Assembly (NCBI RefSeq): GCF_016892765.1
Contig: NZ_JAFEMD010000018.1
Span: 1-64,000 of the forward strand
Direction of reading: 5' to 3'
Origin: Microvirga arvi
Lineage (GTDB): Bacteria; Pseudomonadota; Alphaproteobacteria; Rhizobiales; Beijerinckiaceae
DNA length: 64,000 nt
A model generated the notes under the pieces. It did no database searches, was not told the DNA's origin, and saw nothing but the letters and a program-made list of their open reading frames with translations. A program made the position numbers and the translations under genes. Below are positions 1 to 12,549 of this stretch, piece after piece. Numbering within the stretch: position 1 is the stretch's first letter; each line of letters begins with the position of its first letter.

Positions 1-300
1 CCGCTGAAACAAACCGCGCGTGACGAGCAGTCCGGCTCTTAACCTTCACCATCCATCATCGAGCCGGGCTGCCCGACACGCCACCCTCGATCTCAACCCA
101 AGGCTCGCAGCTCAGGCTGCGGGCCCCAAGGTGCTGGCTCTTTGACAGAGTAAGTCTCTGCCGCTTTGTCAGGGCCAGACTCCATCCAGGAAGGAATGAA
201 GCGAATGTTGCCTATATGGCAACAACCCTTGCCCGTCCCCACTACAGGGAGTAGTGACCGCAGCACGTTCTTTCCAACAAACGGCTGCTGTAAGAAACCC
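1..300. other. Intergenic leader region upstream of hisS, no gene seen
   Basis: No convincing gene. It contains an imperfect 12-bp inverted repeat (arms 27-38 and 61-72), a 7-bp hairpin TGTTGCC/GGCAACA at 206-224, and a hairpin at 240-256 whose arms CACTAC/GTAGTG present AGGGA in the loop. An in-frame extension of hisS through this stretch lacks HisRS similarity, so I treat it as untranslated leader. Confidence 0.5.
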
Positions 301-1857
301 ATGTCCAAAGCCGACAAGATCAAGGCTCGCGCGCCGCGCGGCTTTGCCGACCGCACTCCCGCCGACCTCGGCGCCACCGAGCGCATGCTCGCGGCGATCC
401 GCGAGTCTTATGAGCTCTACGGCTTCGAGGGGGTCGAGACGCCCTTCGTCGAGTACACCGACTCGCTGGGCAAGTTCCTCCCCGACCAGGACCGCCCGAA
501 CGAGGGCGTGTTCTCGTTCCAGGACGACGACGAACAGTGGCTGTCCCTGCGCTACGACCTCACCGCGCCGCTCGCCCGCTACGTGGCCGAGAACTTCGAC
601 GCCCTGCCCAAGCCCTATCGCAGCTACCGGGCCGGCTGGGTGTTCCGCAACGAGAAGCCGGGCCCGGGCCGCTTCCGTCAGTTCATGCAGTTCGACGCCG
701 ACACGGTGGGCTCAGGCAGCGTCGCGGCGGATGCGGAAATCTGCATGATGGCCGCCGATACGCTCGAAAAGCTCGGGCTCAAGCGCGGCGATTTCATCAT
801 CAAGATCAACAACCGCAAGGTTCTCGACGGCGTGCTGGAGGCTGCAGGCCTGGGTGGCGAGGAGAACGAGGCCAAGAGGCTCATCGTTCTCCGCGCTATC
901 GACAAGCTCGACCGCCTCGGCGTCGACGGTGTTCGCCTGCTGTTGAGCGGCGGGCGACGTGACGAGTCGGGAGATTTCACCAAGGGCGCCGAACTCGACG
1001 CAAATGCACAGCGTGTGATCCTTGCCTTTCTTGGAACCGGAATGGACGAGCGTGTTCTTCCCTTTGAGGAGGCCTCGCAATCTGGGCAGGCTCCGACTCA
1101 GGAACAAGAGCATCAAGCCAATCTCGCGATCATCGACACCATCCAGAGCCTCGTTGCCCAGTCGAGAAGGGGAATGGAAGGGGTCGAGGAGTTGCGGCAG
1201 ATTGCGGACAGCATTCATGCCGCTGGTTATAGCGACGGCCGCATCCGCATCGATCCGTCCGTCGTGCGCGGCCTCGAATACTATACCGGCCCCGTCTACG
1301 AGGCCGAGCTGACCTTCCAGGTGCAGGACGAGGACGGGCGTCCCGTCCGGTTCGGCTCCGTGGGTGGCGGCGGGCGCTATGACGGGCTCGTGGGCCGCTT
1401 CCGCACCGAGCCCGTTCCGGCGACCGGCTTCTCCATCGGCGTGTCGCGCCTGCTCTCGGCCCTGCAGATGGTGAAGAGCCCCATCGTCTCCGGAGCCGAG
1501 AAGCCCGGCCCCGTGGTGGTGCTCGTGATGGACCGCGACCAGATCGCCGCCTACCAGCGCATGGTCTCGACGCTGCGCCAGGCCGGCATCCGCGCCGAAC
1601 TCTATCTCGGCTCGTCGGGCATGAAGGCGCAGATGAAATATGCCGACCGGCGGCAGAGCCCCTGCGTCGTCATCCAGGGCTCCAACGAGCGCGAGCGCGG
1701 CGAGGTCGAGATCAAGGACCTGATCGAGGGCGCCAAGGCAGCAGGGGCCATCGCCTCGAACGAGGAATGGAAGGCAGCCCGCCCGGCACAATTCTCGGTG
1801 ACCGAGGACAAGCTGGTCGAGGCCGTCCGCGAGGTCCTGGCCAGACACTTCGGATAA
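301..1857 (+). CDS. hisS: Histidyl-tRNA synthetase HisS
   Basis: Charges tRNA-His with histidine in the cytoplasm; class II aminoacyl-tRNA synthetase, 518 residues from the ATG at 301. The class II core is visible: RYDLTAP (from residue 84), [14 protein letters not shown] of motif 2 (from about 115), the histidine-specific RGLEYYTG (323-330), and GGGGRYDGL plus the motif 3 region [11 protein letters not shown]. The C-terminal anticodon-binding domain follows from about residue 400. The reading frame is open upstream to 166, but that part is not HisRS-like, so the internal ATG followed by [14 protein letters not shown] was chosen. The Shine-Dalgarno is weak (AAGAAA). Confidence 0.96.
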   Translation: MSKADKIKARAPRGFADRTPADLGATERMLAAIRESYELYGFEGVETPFVEYTDSLGKFLPDQDRPNEGVFSFQDDDEQWLSLRYDLTAPLARYVAENFDALPKPYRSYRAGWVFRNEKPGPGRFRQFMQFDADTVGSGSVAADAEICMMAADTLEKLGLKRGDFIIKINNRKVLDGVLEAAGLGGEENEAKRLIVLRAIDKLDRLGVDGVRLLLSGGRRDESGDFTKGAELDANAQRVILAFLGTGMDERVLPFEEASQSGQAPTQEQEHQANLAIIDTIQSLVAQSRRGMEGVEELRQIADSIHAAGYSDGRIRIDPSVVRGLEYYTGPVYEAELTFQVQDEDGRPVRFGSVGGGGRYDGLVGRFRTEPVPATGFSIGVSRLLSALQMVKSPIVSGAEKPGPVVVLVMDRDQIAAYQRMVSTLRQAGIRAELYLGSSGMKAQMKYADRRQSPCVVIQGSNERERGEVEIKDLIEGAKAAGAIASNEEWKAARPAQFSVTEDKLVEAVREVLARHFG

Positions 1858-1927
1858 CCTTGGCCTTTCGGGAACCCCTGCGGTTCCATCGGGGTTGTCT
1901 GGCAAGCTTGACCATCAGGAGATGAAC

Positions 1928-2389
1928 ATGCCGAAGGATAAGAAGGGCAGCAGTAAAGCGAAGAAAGGCGCCGGCAAGAGCACCGGCACGAAGCTGGCAA
2001 AAACGGCCAAGAAGTCGGGCCTCATGGATTTGTTCAATTCCGATCTCGGGCGGGAAATCCTGGCTGACGCCCTCATCGCCGCCGCCGGCGCGGCCGCGAC
2101 CGTCCTCACCCGGACCCGCACGGCCAAGAAAGCCGGCGCGGCTGCGGCCAATGCCGGCTCCCAGACCGCCGACCTGACGCAGACCGCAGCCGGCGCCGTG
2201 GCCGGCGTCGTGACGGAAGCCGCCCGGCATTTCCTGCCGCCAAGCCTCATCGGCGAAGAGGGCGGCTCCGGGAAGGGCGCCAAGGCCGAGCCCAGGAAAG
2301 TCAAGTACGTCAACCGCTCCAGCGACCACAGCAAGCGCAAGACGACGAAGGCCAGAAGCCCGAAGAGCGACACGGCCGAGAAGCACTGA
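1928..2389 (+). CDS. Lysine/alanine-rich hypothetical protein
   Basis: A 153-residue protein I cannot assign to a family. The N-terminus (1-35) and C-terminus (about 115-153) are strongly basic and rich in K, S, G and A, resembling histone-H1-like or nucleic-acid-binding tails. The middle (about 40-95) is alanine-rich and helical, with an AAAGAAATVL stretch that could pack into a small amphipathic domain. The ATG at 1928 is favoured because AGGAG at 1917-1921 is 6 nt upstream; the ATG at 1922 would abut it. It follows hisS in the same direction and ends before a strong hairpin. Confidence 0.65.
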   Translation: MPKDKKGSSKAKKGAGKSTGTKLAKTAKKSGLMDLFNSDLGREILADALIAAAGAAATVLTRTRTAKKAGAAAANAGSQTADLTQTAAGAVAGVVTEAARHFLPPSLIGEEGGSGKGAKAEPRKVKYVNRSSDHSKRKTTKARSPKSDTAEKH

Positions 2390-2404
2390 GCTTCCGGTCA
2401 ATCC

Positions 2405-2437
2405 TCATTCCGGGGCTGAACGGCAGCCCCGGAATGA
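2405..2437. terminator. Hairpin between convergent genes, likely bidirectional terminator
   Basis: Perfect 14-bp stem (2405-2418 with 2424-2437) and a 5-nt loop, between the 3' ends of the basic hypothetical gene and the convergent Lrp gene. No strong T-tract follows, so termination is inferred from position and stem stability. Confidence 0.5.
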
Positions 2438-2465
2438 TCCCTCAACAAGAGTGGCGCGCCTGTGG

Positions 2466-2900
2466 CTACTCCCGCGACCATTCCGTCGCGAGGACGATAT
2501 GGGTCGTGGCGGTGGCGACGCCGGGTACGGAAGCAACCACGTCCCGGATCCGGTTGAGGGTCGCGTTGGAATCGCAGGCCACATTGACCATCAGGTCGAT
2601 CGAGCCCGTCAGGGAATAGCAGGCGACGACCTCGGGAATGCCCGTTAGGCGGGGCACCACCTGCTTGCAGCGAAAGCCCGGCTCGAAGGTGACGGCGATC
2701 ATGGCGCGCACGGCAGGATCGTGAGCGGAAGCCAGCTCCACCGTATAGGCCTTGATGACGCCCTCCCGCTCCAGGCGGCGCATCCTCTCCTGGGTGGCGC
2801 TGCGCGAGAGCCCGACGCTGCGGGCAAGGCCCACGAGGCTTTCACGGGCATTCTTCCGCAGGGCCGCAATGAGGATCCTGTCTTTCTCGTCCAGTATCAT
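2466..2900 (-). CDS. Lrp/AsnC family transcriptional regulator
   Basis: A 144-residue feast/famine regulator. An N-terminal winged helix-turn-helix (about 1-60; DEKDRILIAALRKNARESL then VGLSRSATQERMRRLEREGVI) is followed by a C-terminal RAM/AsnC ligand-binding domain (about 65-144) containing the typical GSIDLMV strand. Such proteins form octamers and sense amino acids or related metabolites. Start chosen at MILDEKDR; the longer frame upstream runs through a repeated palindrome. It is divergent from the isochorismatase-like gene at 3132, a possible target. Confidence 0.9.
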   Translation of the reverse strand: MILDEKDRILIAALRKNARESLVGLARSVGLSRSATQERMRRLEREGVIKAYTVELASAHDPAVRAMIAVTFEPGFRCKQVVPRLTGIPEVVACYSLTGSIDLMVNVACDSNATLNRIRDVVASVPGVATATTHIVLATEWSRE

Positions 2901-2940
2901 GCCCCAATCGCCGCTTCTCAGTCCGTCTGACCGGCACTTA

Positions 2941-3052
2941 GCGCATCGTGCGGAAAAGTGGATCCGGTTTTCTGCTCCGAACGATGCGCTCATTAAAGAA
3001 GAAGCATCGGATGGATCCCAAAAGTGCAAATCCATTTTTCACGTCCGATGCT
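2941..3052. repeat. Intergenic palindromic repeat, family 1, copy A (two units)
   Basis: Two adjacent palindromes. Unit 1 (2941-2989) has arms GCGCATCGT/ACGATGCGC around GCGGAAAAGTGGATCCGG. Unit 2 (3003-3052) has arms AGCATCGGA/TCCGATGCT around TGGATCCCAAAAGTG. Same family at 6139-6187, 15854-15903, 45725-45834 and 50222-50361. Confidence 0.85.
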
Positions 3053-3131
3053 TTTGCCGGTCGACCGGTCATCTTGTCTAGTGAAACCGGCGGCATAAGG
3101 CGCGAAGAGATGGAGGATAAGGAGATGCCCC

Positions 3132-3707
3132 ATGAACTTCGCCCAGACCATCCTTCTGCCCGTGGATATGCAGCAGGCCTTCGACGGCCCCTCGTGGCCG
3201 CGCCGGTGGAACGGCGCCGTGGACCGGAACGGCCAGGCCATCCTGGGCGCATGGCGGGCTCGGGGGCTGCCGATCATCCATGTGAAGCATGATTCCGTCA
3301 CGCCCGGCTCGACCCTTGCCCACGGCCAGCCCGGCAATGCCTTCCGGCCGGGCTTCGAGCCTCAGGATGGAGAGCCCGTCGTCTCCAAGAGCGTCAACTC
3401 CGCCTTCATCGGCACCGACCTCGACCTGCGCCTCAAACGCCTCGGCATCCGTCAAGTGGTGGTCTTCGGCATCACGACGGACATGTGCGTGTCCACGACC
3501 GTTCGCACGGGGGCCAATCTCGGCTACGACATGATCCTCGTGGAGGATGCCTGCGACTGCTTCGACCTTCCCGACGGGACGGGCGGGACGATCCTGGCCC
3601 GGACGAGCCATCAGGTCCATGTGGCAACCTTGGGCTTCGAATTCGCCAAGGTGGTCACGACGGAGGAGATCGTCGAGGTGCTCGGGAAGTCGGCGGCCGC
3701 GGCCTAA
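3132..3707 (+). CDS. Isochorismatase-family cysteine hydrolase
   Basis: A 191-residue alpha/beta hydrolase of the isochorismatase/nicotinamidase superfamily. The catalytic triad is recognisable: Asp in LLPVDMQQAFD (near residue 12), Lys in HVKHDS (about 55), and Cys in GITTDMCVSTTVRTG (about 121), preceded by the usual cis-peptide segment. The superfamily hydrolyses amides or vinyl ethers through a cysteine nucleophile; the substrate cannot be told from sequence. Divergent from the Lrp/AsnC gene with a palindromic repeat between them. Upstream AGGAG at 3120-3124 supports the start. Confidence 0.9.
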   Translation: MNFAQTILLPVDMQQAFDGPSWPRRWNGAVDRNGQAILGAWRARGLPIIHVKHDSVTPGSTLAHGQPGNAFRPGFEPQDGEPVVSKSVNSAFIGTDLDLRLKRLGIRQVVVFGITTDMCVSTTVRTGANLGYDMILVEDACDCFDLPDGTGGTILARTSHQVHVATLGFEFAKVVTTEEIVEVLGKSAAAA

Positions 3708-3721
3708 AATACACTCTCGTC

Positions 3722-3794
3722 ATGGCCGGGCTTGTCCCGGCCATCCACGTCTTCAACCGCCGCAAAGACGTGGATCCCCGGCACAAGGCCGGGG
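3722..3794. repeat. Triple-hairpin intergenic repeat, family 2
   Basis: Three consecutive hairpins: ATGGCCGGG/CCCGGCCAT (3722-3744), TCCACGTCTT/AAGACGTGGA (3744-3774) and CCCCGGC/GCCGGGG (3776-3794). The first is nearly identical to 34240-34262 and related hairpins fill 16521-16730. It sits between convergent genes, so it may also act as a terminator. Confidence 0.75.
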
Positions 3795-3813
3795 ATGACG
3801 GGTGGGAAAATTC

Positions 3814-4272
3814 TTACCCCTTCGGCAGCAAGTCCTTCACAAGGCCGCTCGCCTTGGCGAAGTCCATGCGGCCGGCGTACTTGGCGCGCAGCGCCGCGAC
3901 GACCTTGCCCATGTCCTTCATGGAAGCGGCGCCCGTCTCGGCGATGGCGGCCTCGATGGCGGCCTTCGTCTCGGCCTCGTCCATCTGCTGCGGCAGGTAG
4001 GAGGTGATCACCGCGACCTCGTCTTTTTCAGCTTGAGCCAGCTCCGTGCGGCCGCCCTGCTCGTACATGGTGATCGATTCCTGGCGCTGCTTCACCATCT
4101 TCTGCAGGAGGGCCAGGATCTCCTCGTCGGAGAGGGGGTCCTTGCCGGCGCCGCGGGCCTCGATGTCTTTGTCCTTGAGCGCGGCCTGGATCAGGCGGAT
4201 GGCGCCGAGCTTGCCCTTTTCCCCGGCCTTCATGGCCTCCTTCATGTCGGCGGTGAAACGTTCGCGCAGCAT
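3814..4272 (-). CDS. GatB/YqeY domain-containing protein
   Basis: A 152-residue YqeY-family protein: all-helical, N-terminal LRERFTADMKEAMKAGEKGKLGAIRLI and C-terminal GKVVAALRAKYAGRMDFAKASGLVKDLL, the usual length for the stand-alone family. It corresponds to the C-terminal tRNA-binding tail of GatB; a role in tRNA-dependent amidation is suspected for the family but not proven. Divergent from carA across about 137 bp, an arrangement that is common in Alphaproteobacteria. Start supported by AGGAG-like AAGGAGATATCC upstream on this strand. Confidence 0.92.
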   Translation of the reverse strand: MLRERFTADMKEAMKAGEKGKLGAIRLIQAALKDKDIEARGAGKDPLSDEEILALLQKMVKQRQESITMYEQGGRTELAQAEKDEVAVITSYLPQQMDEAETKAAIEAAIAETGAASMKDMGKVVAALRAKYAGRMDFAKASGLVKDLLPKG

Positions 4273-4409
4273 GGATATCTCCTTGGTTATAAGTCGCTTG
4301 AGCGTTGACGGAACGCCGATCGCCCCTTAAGTCACGCAGGACAGTTCAAGGGCGGCCCGGTTGTGGCCTGCTCAAGCACGGCCCGTTGGCCCCGGACTTA
4401 CAAGAGATC

Positions 4410-5633
4410 ATGACGATGCTGCAAGACAAAGACACCACCGGGTTCTCCTCGGGCGGCTGGACAGAGCCGCGCGCAACCGCCGTTCTCGTGCTCCAGGACG
4501 GCATGGTGCTGGAAGGCTTCGGCATCGGCGCCGTCGGCGAGGCGACCGGCGAGGTCTGCTTCAACACCGCGATGACGGGCTACCAGGAGATCCTGACGGA
4601 CCCTTCCTACGCGGGCCAGATCATCACCTTCACCTTCCCGCATATCGGCAATGTGGGCACCAACGAGGAGGACACCGAGAGCGTCAACGCCGCCTCGTCC
4701 TCGGGGGTGCGCGGCGTCGTGCTGGCGGCCACCATCACCGAGCCCTCCAACTGGCGCGCCTCCCGCGACCTCGACGCTTGGCTGAAAGCGCGCCAGATCG
4801 TGGGCCTGACCGGCATCGACACCCGGGCGCTGACGGCCCTGATCCGCGACAGGGGCATGCCGAACGCGGTCATCGCCCATGATCCGGAAGGGCAGTTCGA
4901 TATCGCGGCGCTCAAGGCCAAGGCGGCAGCCCTCCCCTCCATGGACGGCCAGGATCTCGTGCCGCTGGTGACCAGCGGGCAGCGCTTCGACTGGGACGAG
5001 ACCACCTGGAGCCGGGGCGAGGGCTACGGTCATCAGGACGGCACACAGAAGCACCATGTGGTCGCCATCGATTACGGCGTGAAGCGCAATATCCTGCGGC
5101 TCCTGGCCAGCGCCGGCTGCAAGGTCACGGTGGTGCCCGCCACGGCCACGGCTGAGGACGTGCTGGCGCTCAAGCCCGACGGCGTGTTCCTCTCCAACGG
5201 CCCCGGCGATCCGGCCGCCACCGGCGAATACGCGGTCCCGGTGATCCGCAAGGTGCTGGACGAGAAGATCCCGACCTTCGGCATCTGCCTCGGCCATCAG
5301 ATGCTGAGCCTGGCCGTGGGCGCCAAGACCAAGAAGATGCACCAAGGCCATCATGGGGCGAACCATCCGGTGAAGGACAGGACCACCGGCAAGGTCGAGA
5401 TCACGTCCATGAACCACGGCTTTGCCGTGGATCCTGAGACCCTGCCGCAGAACGCGGTGGAGACCCACGTCTCCCTGTTCGACGGCTCCAATTGCGGCAT
5501 CTCGCTGACCGACCGGCCGGCCTTCTCGGTGCAGTATCACCCGGAGGCCTCGCCCGGCCCGCAGGACAGCCACTACCTGTTCGACCGCTTCGTCGAGCTG
5601 ATGGATCAGAAGAAGACGCAGGCCTCAGATTGA
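4410..5633 (+). CDS. carA: Carbamoyl-phosphate synthase small subunit CarA
   Basis: Glutamine amidotransferase subunit of carbamoyl-phosphate synthase; it hydrolyses glutamine and channels ammonia to CarB for arginine and pyrimidine synthesis. 407 residues. The N-terminal CPSase domain includes [21 protein letters not shown]. The C-terminal class I GATase has the nucleophile Cys293 in GICLGHQML and His377/Glu379 in [13 protein letters not shown]. The ATG at 4410 ([10 protein letters not shown]) is chosen over the upstream open frame because CarA homology begins after it. A TTGACG at 4305 could be a -35 element. carB lies 3.3 kb downstream, so this is a split carA/carB arrangement. Confidence 0.96.
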   Translation: MTMLQDKDTTGFSSGGWTEPRATAVLVLQDGMVLEGFGIGAVGEATGEVCFNTAMTGYQEILTDPSYAGQIITFTFPHIGNVGTNEEDTESVNAASSSGVRGVVLAATITEPSNWRASRDLDAWLKARQIVGLTGIDTRALTALIRDRGMPNAVIAHDPEGQFDIAALKAKAAALPSMDGQDLVPLVTSGQRFDWDETTWSRGEGYGHQDGTQKHHVVAIDYGVKRNILRLLASAGCKVTVVPATATAEDVLALKPDGVFLSNGPGDPAATGEYAVPVIRKVLDEKIPTFGICLGHQMLSLAVGAKTKKMHQGHHGANHPVKDRTTGKVEITSMNHGFAVDPETLPQNAVETHVSLFDGSNCGISLTDRPAFSVQYHPEASPGPQDSHYLFDRFVELMDQKKTQASD

Positions 5634-5643
5634 GGTGCCTGAA

Positions 5644-5680
5644 GGCTGGCGCCGCGACAAACGGGTCGGTTGCGCCAGCC
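5644..5680 (+). other. Hairpin after carA
   Basis: A 9-bp stem (5644-5652 with 5672-5680) encloses a 19-nt loop holding a further 4-bp pairing. There is no T-tract, so it may be a processing or stability element at the carA 3' end rather than an intrinsic terminator. Confidence 0.35.
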
Positions 5681-5752
5681 GCCCAAATCACGGTAACCGA
5701 TCATTAACCATAAAAGAAAAATGATTCCGTGCTTTGATTTGGGGGTTTTGCA

Positions 5753-6127
5753 ATGGATTTCGAGGACGATTCCGGCGAATTCAGCCGGCTTCACAACCTG
5801 TTCACCTTCCACCTCGGCATCGCCGTCACGCTCTCCTGGCTGACCTCGCTTTACGCCGCTCTCTATGCTCCCTGGGTGCGCAACATCCGCCCCCTGATCG
5901 ACCCCGCCAATGTAGGCCCGGTCGAGAGCACCTGGTCCTATCTCTTCATCTTCCCGGTGGTGCTCACGGCAGCTTGGCTGATCTCCATCTTCGGCCAGAA
6001 CCTCTTTGCCCAGTTCCGCATCTTCAAGAACCAGATCATCGAGTTCGCGATGGCCGCGATGGTGGCTTTCGGCATGTTCTACCTGTCCATCGACCGCGCC
6101 GTCGCGGCGATGCTCATCGGCATGTAA
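5753..6127 (+). CDS. Small three-helix membrane protein
   Basis: A 124-residue protein of unknown function. A short acidic N-terminus (MDFEDDSGEF) precedes three hydrophobic segments at about 18-38, 62-84 and 97-120, predicted to span the inner membrane, with a polar PWVRNIRPLIDPANVGPVEST loop between the first two. G-rich sequence (GGGGG, 5741-5745) upstream may serve as ribosome binding site. I recognise no family. Confidence 0.7.
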   Translation: MDFEDDSGEFSRLHNLFTFHLGIAVTLSWLTSLYAALYAPWVRNIRPLIDPANVGPVESTWSYLFIFPVVLTAAWLISIFGQNLFAQFRIFKNQIIEFAMAAMVAFGMFYLSIDRAVAAMLIGM

Positions 6128-6138
6128 GGCTCTCTGAC

Positions 6139-6187
6139 GCATCGGATGGATCCCAAAAGCGCCAATCCGCTTTTCACGTCCGATGCT
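6139..6187. repeat. Intergenic palindromic repeat, family 1, copy B
   Basis: Single unit with arms GCATCGGA/TCCGATGC around TGGATCCCAAAAGCG, matching unit 2 of 3003-3052 with few differences. It lies just after the membrane-protein stop codon. Confidence 0.8.
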
Positions 6188-6262
6188 CTAGCTTTCGAAA
6201 AGCCCCGCTCGATCTTTCGCCTGCCCCGGGCGTTCCCTCCCCGATTTCGAAGGGAGGAACGC

Positions 6263-6811
6263 ATGGCGCAGGCGAAGGGATATGGTGATCCGCGGGGCTA
6301 CAACGCGCCGCTCGGCACGGAAACTTACGTCTTCCGCAGCAACGGCATCGTCCCGAATTCATCCCTGCCGCTGATCGTCCGCCGCGGAGCGATTCCGCCC
6401 TCCGCCGACGATCCGGCCAAGGCCTTCAAGGCGACCTTCGCCAAGAACGGCTGGACGAATGCCTGGCTCGACAGCATCCACGATTATCACCATTACCACC
6501 CGAACACCCACGAGGTGCTCGGCATCGTCTCCGGGTCCGGTTCGGTCCGCTTCGGCGGGGAGGATGGTGATCTCGTTGCGGTGAGCGCCGGCGACGTCGT
6601 AATCATCCCGGCCGGCGTCGCCCATGCGCTCATCAATGCGAGCGACGACTTCGCCGTGGTCGGCGCCTATCCGGGTGGGGCCGATTACGCAATGATCCGC
6701 GACGATCCCAAGGCCCTCGCCTCCTCGCAACAGCGCATCGCCCAAGTGCCCCTGCCTGACGCAGATCCCGTTGACGGAGCTGACGGGCCGCTGATGAAGC
6801 TATGGACATGA
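6263..6811 (+). CDS. Cupin domain-containing protein
   Basis: A 182-residue single-cupin protein. The metal-binding cupin motif 1 is visible in YHHYHPNTHEVLGIVSGSG (His pair and Glu) and motif 2 in GDVVIIPAGVAHALI. Members resemble YjlB-like cupins of unknown substrate. Start set at ATG 6263 preceded by AGGGAGG (6251-6257); the upstream open frame runs through a palindromic repeat. A methyltransferase gene follows after 45 bp in the same direction. Confidence 0.85.
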   Translation: MAQAKGYGDPRGYNAPLGTETYVFRSNGIVPNSSLPLIVRRGAIPPSADDPAKAFKATFAKNGWTNAWLDSIHDYHHYHPNTHEVLGIVSGSGSVRFGGEDGDLVAVSAGDVVIIPAGVAHALINASDDFAVVGAYPGGADYAMIRDDPKALASSQQRIAQVPLPDADPVDGADGPLMKLWT

Positions 6812-6856
6812 AACCGGGTGACGAAACCTTAAGCATGGGATAGGGCTGGTCTCGTT

Positions 6857-7549
6857 ATGAACTGGCGAGATTATTGGAATCAGGACACTCCGATCTATAC
6901 GGGCGAGCGGCATAAGCTCCTCCATTATCGGCTGATCGCGAACGACATCATCGGCCTCATCTCCTCCCCGGATGCGGCGGTGCTCGACTACGGCTGCGGC
7001 GAGGCATTGTTTGCCGACAAGATCGCGGCGAAATGTGCGAGCCTCACCTTGAGCGATGCCGCGCCGCTGGTGCGCGAGCGCTTGAACGAGCGATTCAGGG
7101 GCGACGGGCGGATCACGGTGCTGTCCACGGACGATGTTGCCGCCCTGCCTGATGCCTCCTTCGATCTTATCGTCGTGAACTCCCTCGTCCAGTACCTCTC
7201 CCTCGACGAGTTCCGCGGGCTCCTGACCCTCGCCCATGACAAGCTGAAGGGCAGCGGCAGGCTCGTCCTCGGCGACATCATTCCGCCCGACATCAGCCCG
7301 CTCACCGATGCCAGGGCATTGCTGTCCTTCGCATGGCAAGGGGGGTTCTTAAGATCGGCGATGACTGGTCTCGCCCGCACCGCCTTCTCGGAATACCGCA
7401 AGATCCGCGAGGAGGTGGGACTCGCGCAATACAGCGAGGAGGAGATCGTCGATCTTCTCGAGGATTCCGGCTTCAAGCCGGAGCGCGCCGCGCGCAATCT
7501 CGGGCATAACCAGGCCCGGATGACCTTCGTGGGACGCCGCCCAGGCTGA
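6857..7549 (+). CDS. Class I SAM-dependent methyltransferase
   Basis: A 230-residue Rossmann-fold methyltransferase. Motif I (VLDYGCGEALFADKIA, about residues 38-53) binds S-adenosylmethionine; the motif II acidic end is near LTLSDAAPL; and the DLIVVNSLVQYLSLDEF segment (about 98-114) is the motif IV/V region of methyltransferase_11-type enzymes. The substrate is unknown. It ends 7 bp from the 3' end of the convergent GtrA gene. Confidence 0.85.
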   Translation: MNWRDYWNQDTPIYTGERHKLLHYRLIANDIIGLISSPDAAVLDYGCGEALFADKIAAKCASLTLSDAAPLVRERLNERFRGDGRITVLSTDDVAALPDASFDLIVVNSLVQYLSLDEFRGLLTLAHDKLKGSGRLVLGDIIPPDISPLTDARALLSFAWQGGFLRSAMTGLARTAFSEYRKIREEVGLAQYSEEEIVDLLEDSGFKPERAARNLGHNQARMTFVGRRPG

Positions 7550-7556
7550 TCCGCCC

Positions 7557-7952
7557 TCAGGCGAAGGTCCACGCCTTGTGCGCCATGAAGCTCCACAGCA
7601 TCACGACGCCCGTCGTGATGATCTGCGAAGGCAGATAAGGGCCTTCGAGCCAGATCGTAAAAGCATGCATGAGGAACCAGGTCACGAGGAAGCCGACGAG
7701 GGCCACGACCGCGAAGCGCCAGGTCGCCTCCCGGTGCGGCCGGTCGCTCCCATAGGTGTGCCTGCGGTTGAGGACATAGGACACCAGCCCTCCCGCAACG
7801 TAGCCGGCAAGCGTCGCCGGAACTGGGTGAAAGCCTATGGCCTCCACGAAAGCGATCAGGATTCCGAAATGGACCACCGCCGCAACAAGACCGACCCCGA
7901 AGAAGGCGGTGAACTGGCGAGCGAGGCGGTGGAGGGGGCGAGATGCGGTCAC
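7557..7952 (-). CDS. GtrA family membrane protein
   Basis: A 131-residue, four-helix inner-membrane protein of the GtrA/DPMS_synthase_N family, whose members assist transfer or flipping of lipid-linked sugars for surface glycans. Hallmarks are FGVGLVAAVVHFGILI in helix 1, YVAGGLVSYVLNRRHTYGS after helix 2, RFAVVALVGFLVTWFLMH in helix 3 and the C-terminal SFMAHKAWTFA. The start codon is GTG. It lies 31 bp downstream of an SDR gene on the same strand, probably one transcript. No glycosyltransferase partner is adjacent. Confidence 0.85.
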   Translation of the reverse strand: MTASRPLHRLARQFTAFFGVGLVAAVVHFGILIAFVEAIGFHPVPATLAGYVAGGLVSYVLNRRHTYGSDRPHREATWRFAVVALVGFLVTWFLMHAFTIWLEGPYLPSQIITTGVVMLWSFMAHKAWTFA

Positions 7953-7983
7953 GATGCTTCGATAGCGGCTTATCGCCTGCCCG

Positions 7984-8775
7984 TCACTTCATTCCCTGAA
8001 CGAGCCCGGCAACCCGGCGTGACACGAAGCGCGGCAGGAACTTGGCGCCGACAGCGCCCGCCCGGTTCTTGGCGCCTGGGATGACGATCGCCTGCCCCGC
8101 CTCATAGCCCTCGACCCCGATGCGGGCGACCTCTGCCGAGGACATGACGCCTGCCTTGAAAAGCCGGGAATCCTTGAGGCCCGCCGTGTCCGAAAACTCG
8201 CTCTCCGTCGGTCCGGGGCAAAGCGCCGTCACGGTCACGCCGTGGGGCTTGGCCTCATCGTGCAGGGCCTCGGACAGGGAGAGCACGAAGGCTTTCGTCG
8301 CGTAATAGACCGCCATATACGGTCCGGCTTGGAACGCCGCAGTGGAGGCGACGTTCAGGATCCCGCCCCGCCGGCGCTCGATCATGCCCGGCAGCATGAG
8401 GCGGCAGAGGGATGCCAAGGCCGTGATGTTGAGGTCGATCATGGCGAGCTGCTTCTCATGGGGAAGCGACGCGAAATAGCCCCGGAGCCCGAACCCGGCA
8501 TTGTTGACCAGGGTGTGGATCGCGATCCCCTGCTCCTGGAGCATATCACGGAGGTCCTGGGGCGCCTCCCGGTCCCCGAGATCGAGGGCCATGACCTCGA
8601 CCGGAACGCCGTGGGCTTGGCGGATCTCGTCGGCCAGCGCCTCCAACCGCTCGTGCCGCCTAGCGGTCAGGACGAGCGCGTATCCCCTGGCTGCGAACAC
8701 CCGGGCCAGTTCCGCGCCGATTCCGCTGGACGCTCCCGTGATCAGGGTCCAGCGCGGTTCCTCAGCCATGGCCAT
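7984..8775 (-). CDS. Short-chain dehydrogenase/reductase (DltE/YqjQ-like)
   Basis: A 263-residue classical SDR oxidoreductase. It has the NAD(P)-binding TGASSGIG (about 13-20), the NNAGFG motif, and the catalytic Ser plus YYATK (Tyr-x3-Lys). Arg residues after the second strand (TARRHERL) suggest NADPH preference. The substrate is unknown. Start at MAMAEEP (8775) with GGAG upstream; the frame continues upstream but without SDR sequence. Transcribed with gtrA-like 7557-7952. Confidence 0.87.
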   Translation of the reverse strand: MAMAEEPRWTLITGASSGIGAELARVFAARGYALVLTARRHERLEALADEIRQAHGVPVEVMALDLGDREAPQDLRDMLQEQGIAIHTLVNNAGFGLRGYFASLPHEKQLAMIDLNITALASLCRLMLPGMIERRRGGILNVASTAAFQAGPYMAVYYATKAFVLSLSEALHDEAKPHGVTVTALCPGPTESEFSDTAGLKDSRLFKAGVMSSAEVARIGVEGYEAGQAIVIPGAKNRAGAVGAKFLPRFVSRRVAGLVQGMK

Positions 8776-8972
8776 GTTGTCCCAGCTCCGTTGATCCGAT
8801 TCCCAGCGCATCGTACCGCATCGGCATTGCCTGTCTAAATCATGGCTCGGGCCTTTGAATTTGCTCAAGGTCCGTGTAAGAGCCTCTCTCAACCTTCAAT
8901 CTGACACACCCCGGCTGCGCTTGAAGCGCCGTAGCTCTACGGCCGCGCGGCTGGACACGCCTGGGTGGCCCA

Positions 8973-12443
<3,471 letters not shown>

Positions 12444-12498
12444 GGCATCCGGCCTCACATTGGAACTGCGAAGCTTCTGGTAAGTTTTCGTTGACATG

Positions 12499-12535
12499 CG
12501 AGGGCGCTGTTTCCAGCGCCCTCGTACCTCTTTTT
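12499..12535 (+). terminator. Rho-independent terminator after carB
   Basis: An 11-bp hairpin CGAGGGCGCTG/CAGCGCCCTCG (12499-12524) is followed by GTACCTC and TTTTT (12531-12535). It separates carB from greA, whose ATG follows at 12550. Confidence 0.7.
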
Positions 12536-12549
12536 GGACGAGACAAACG

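Noticed and set aside
166..300. Extension of hisS to an upstream ATG
   Set aside because: No HisRS similarity and contains leader hairpins.
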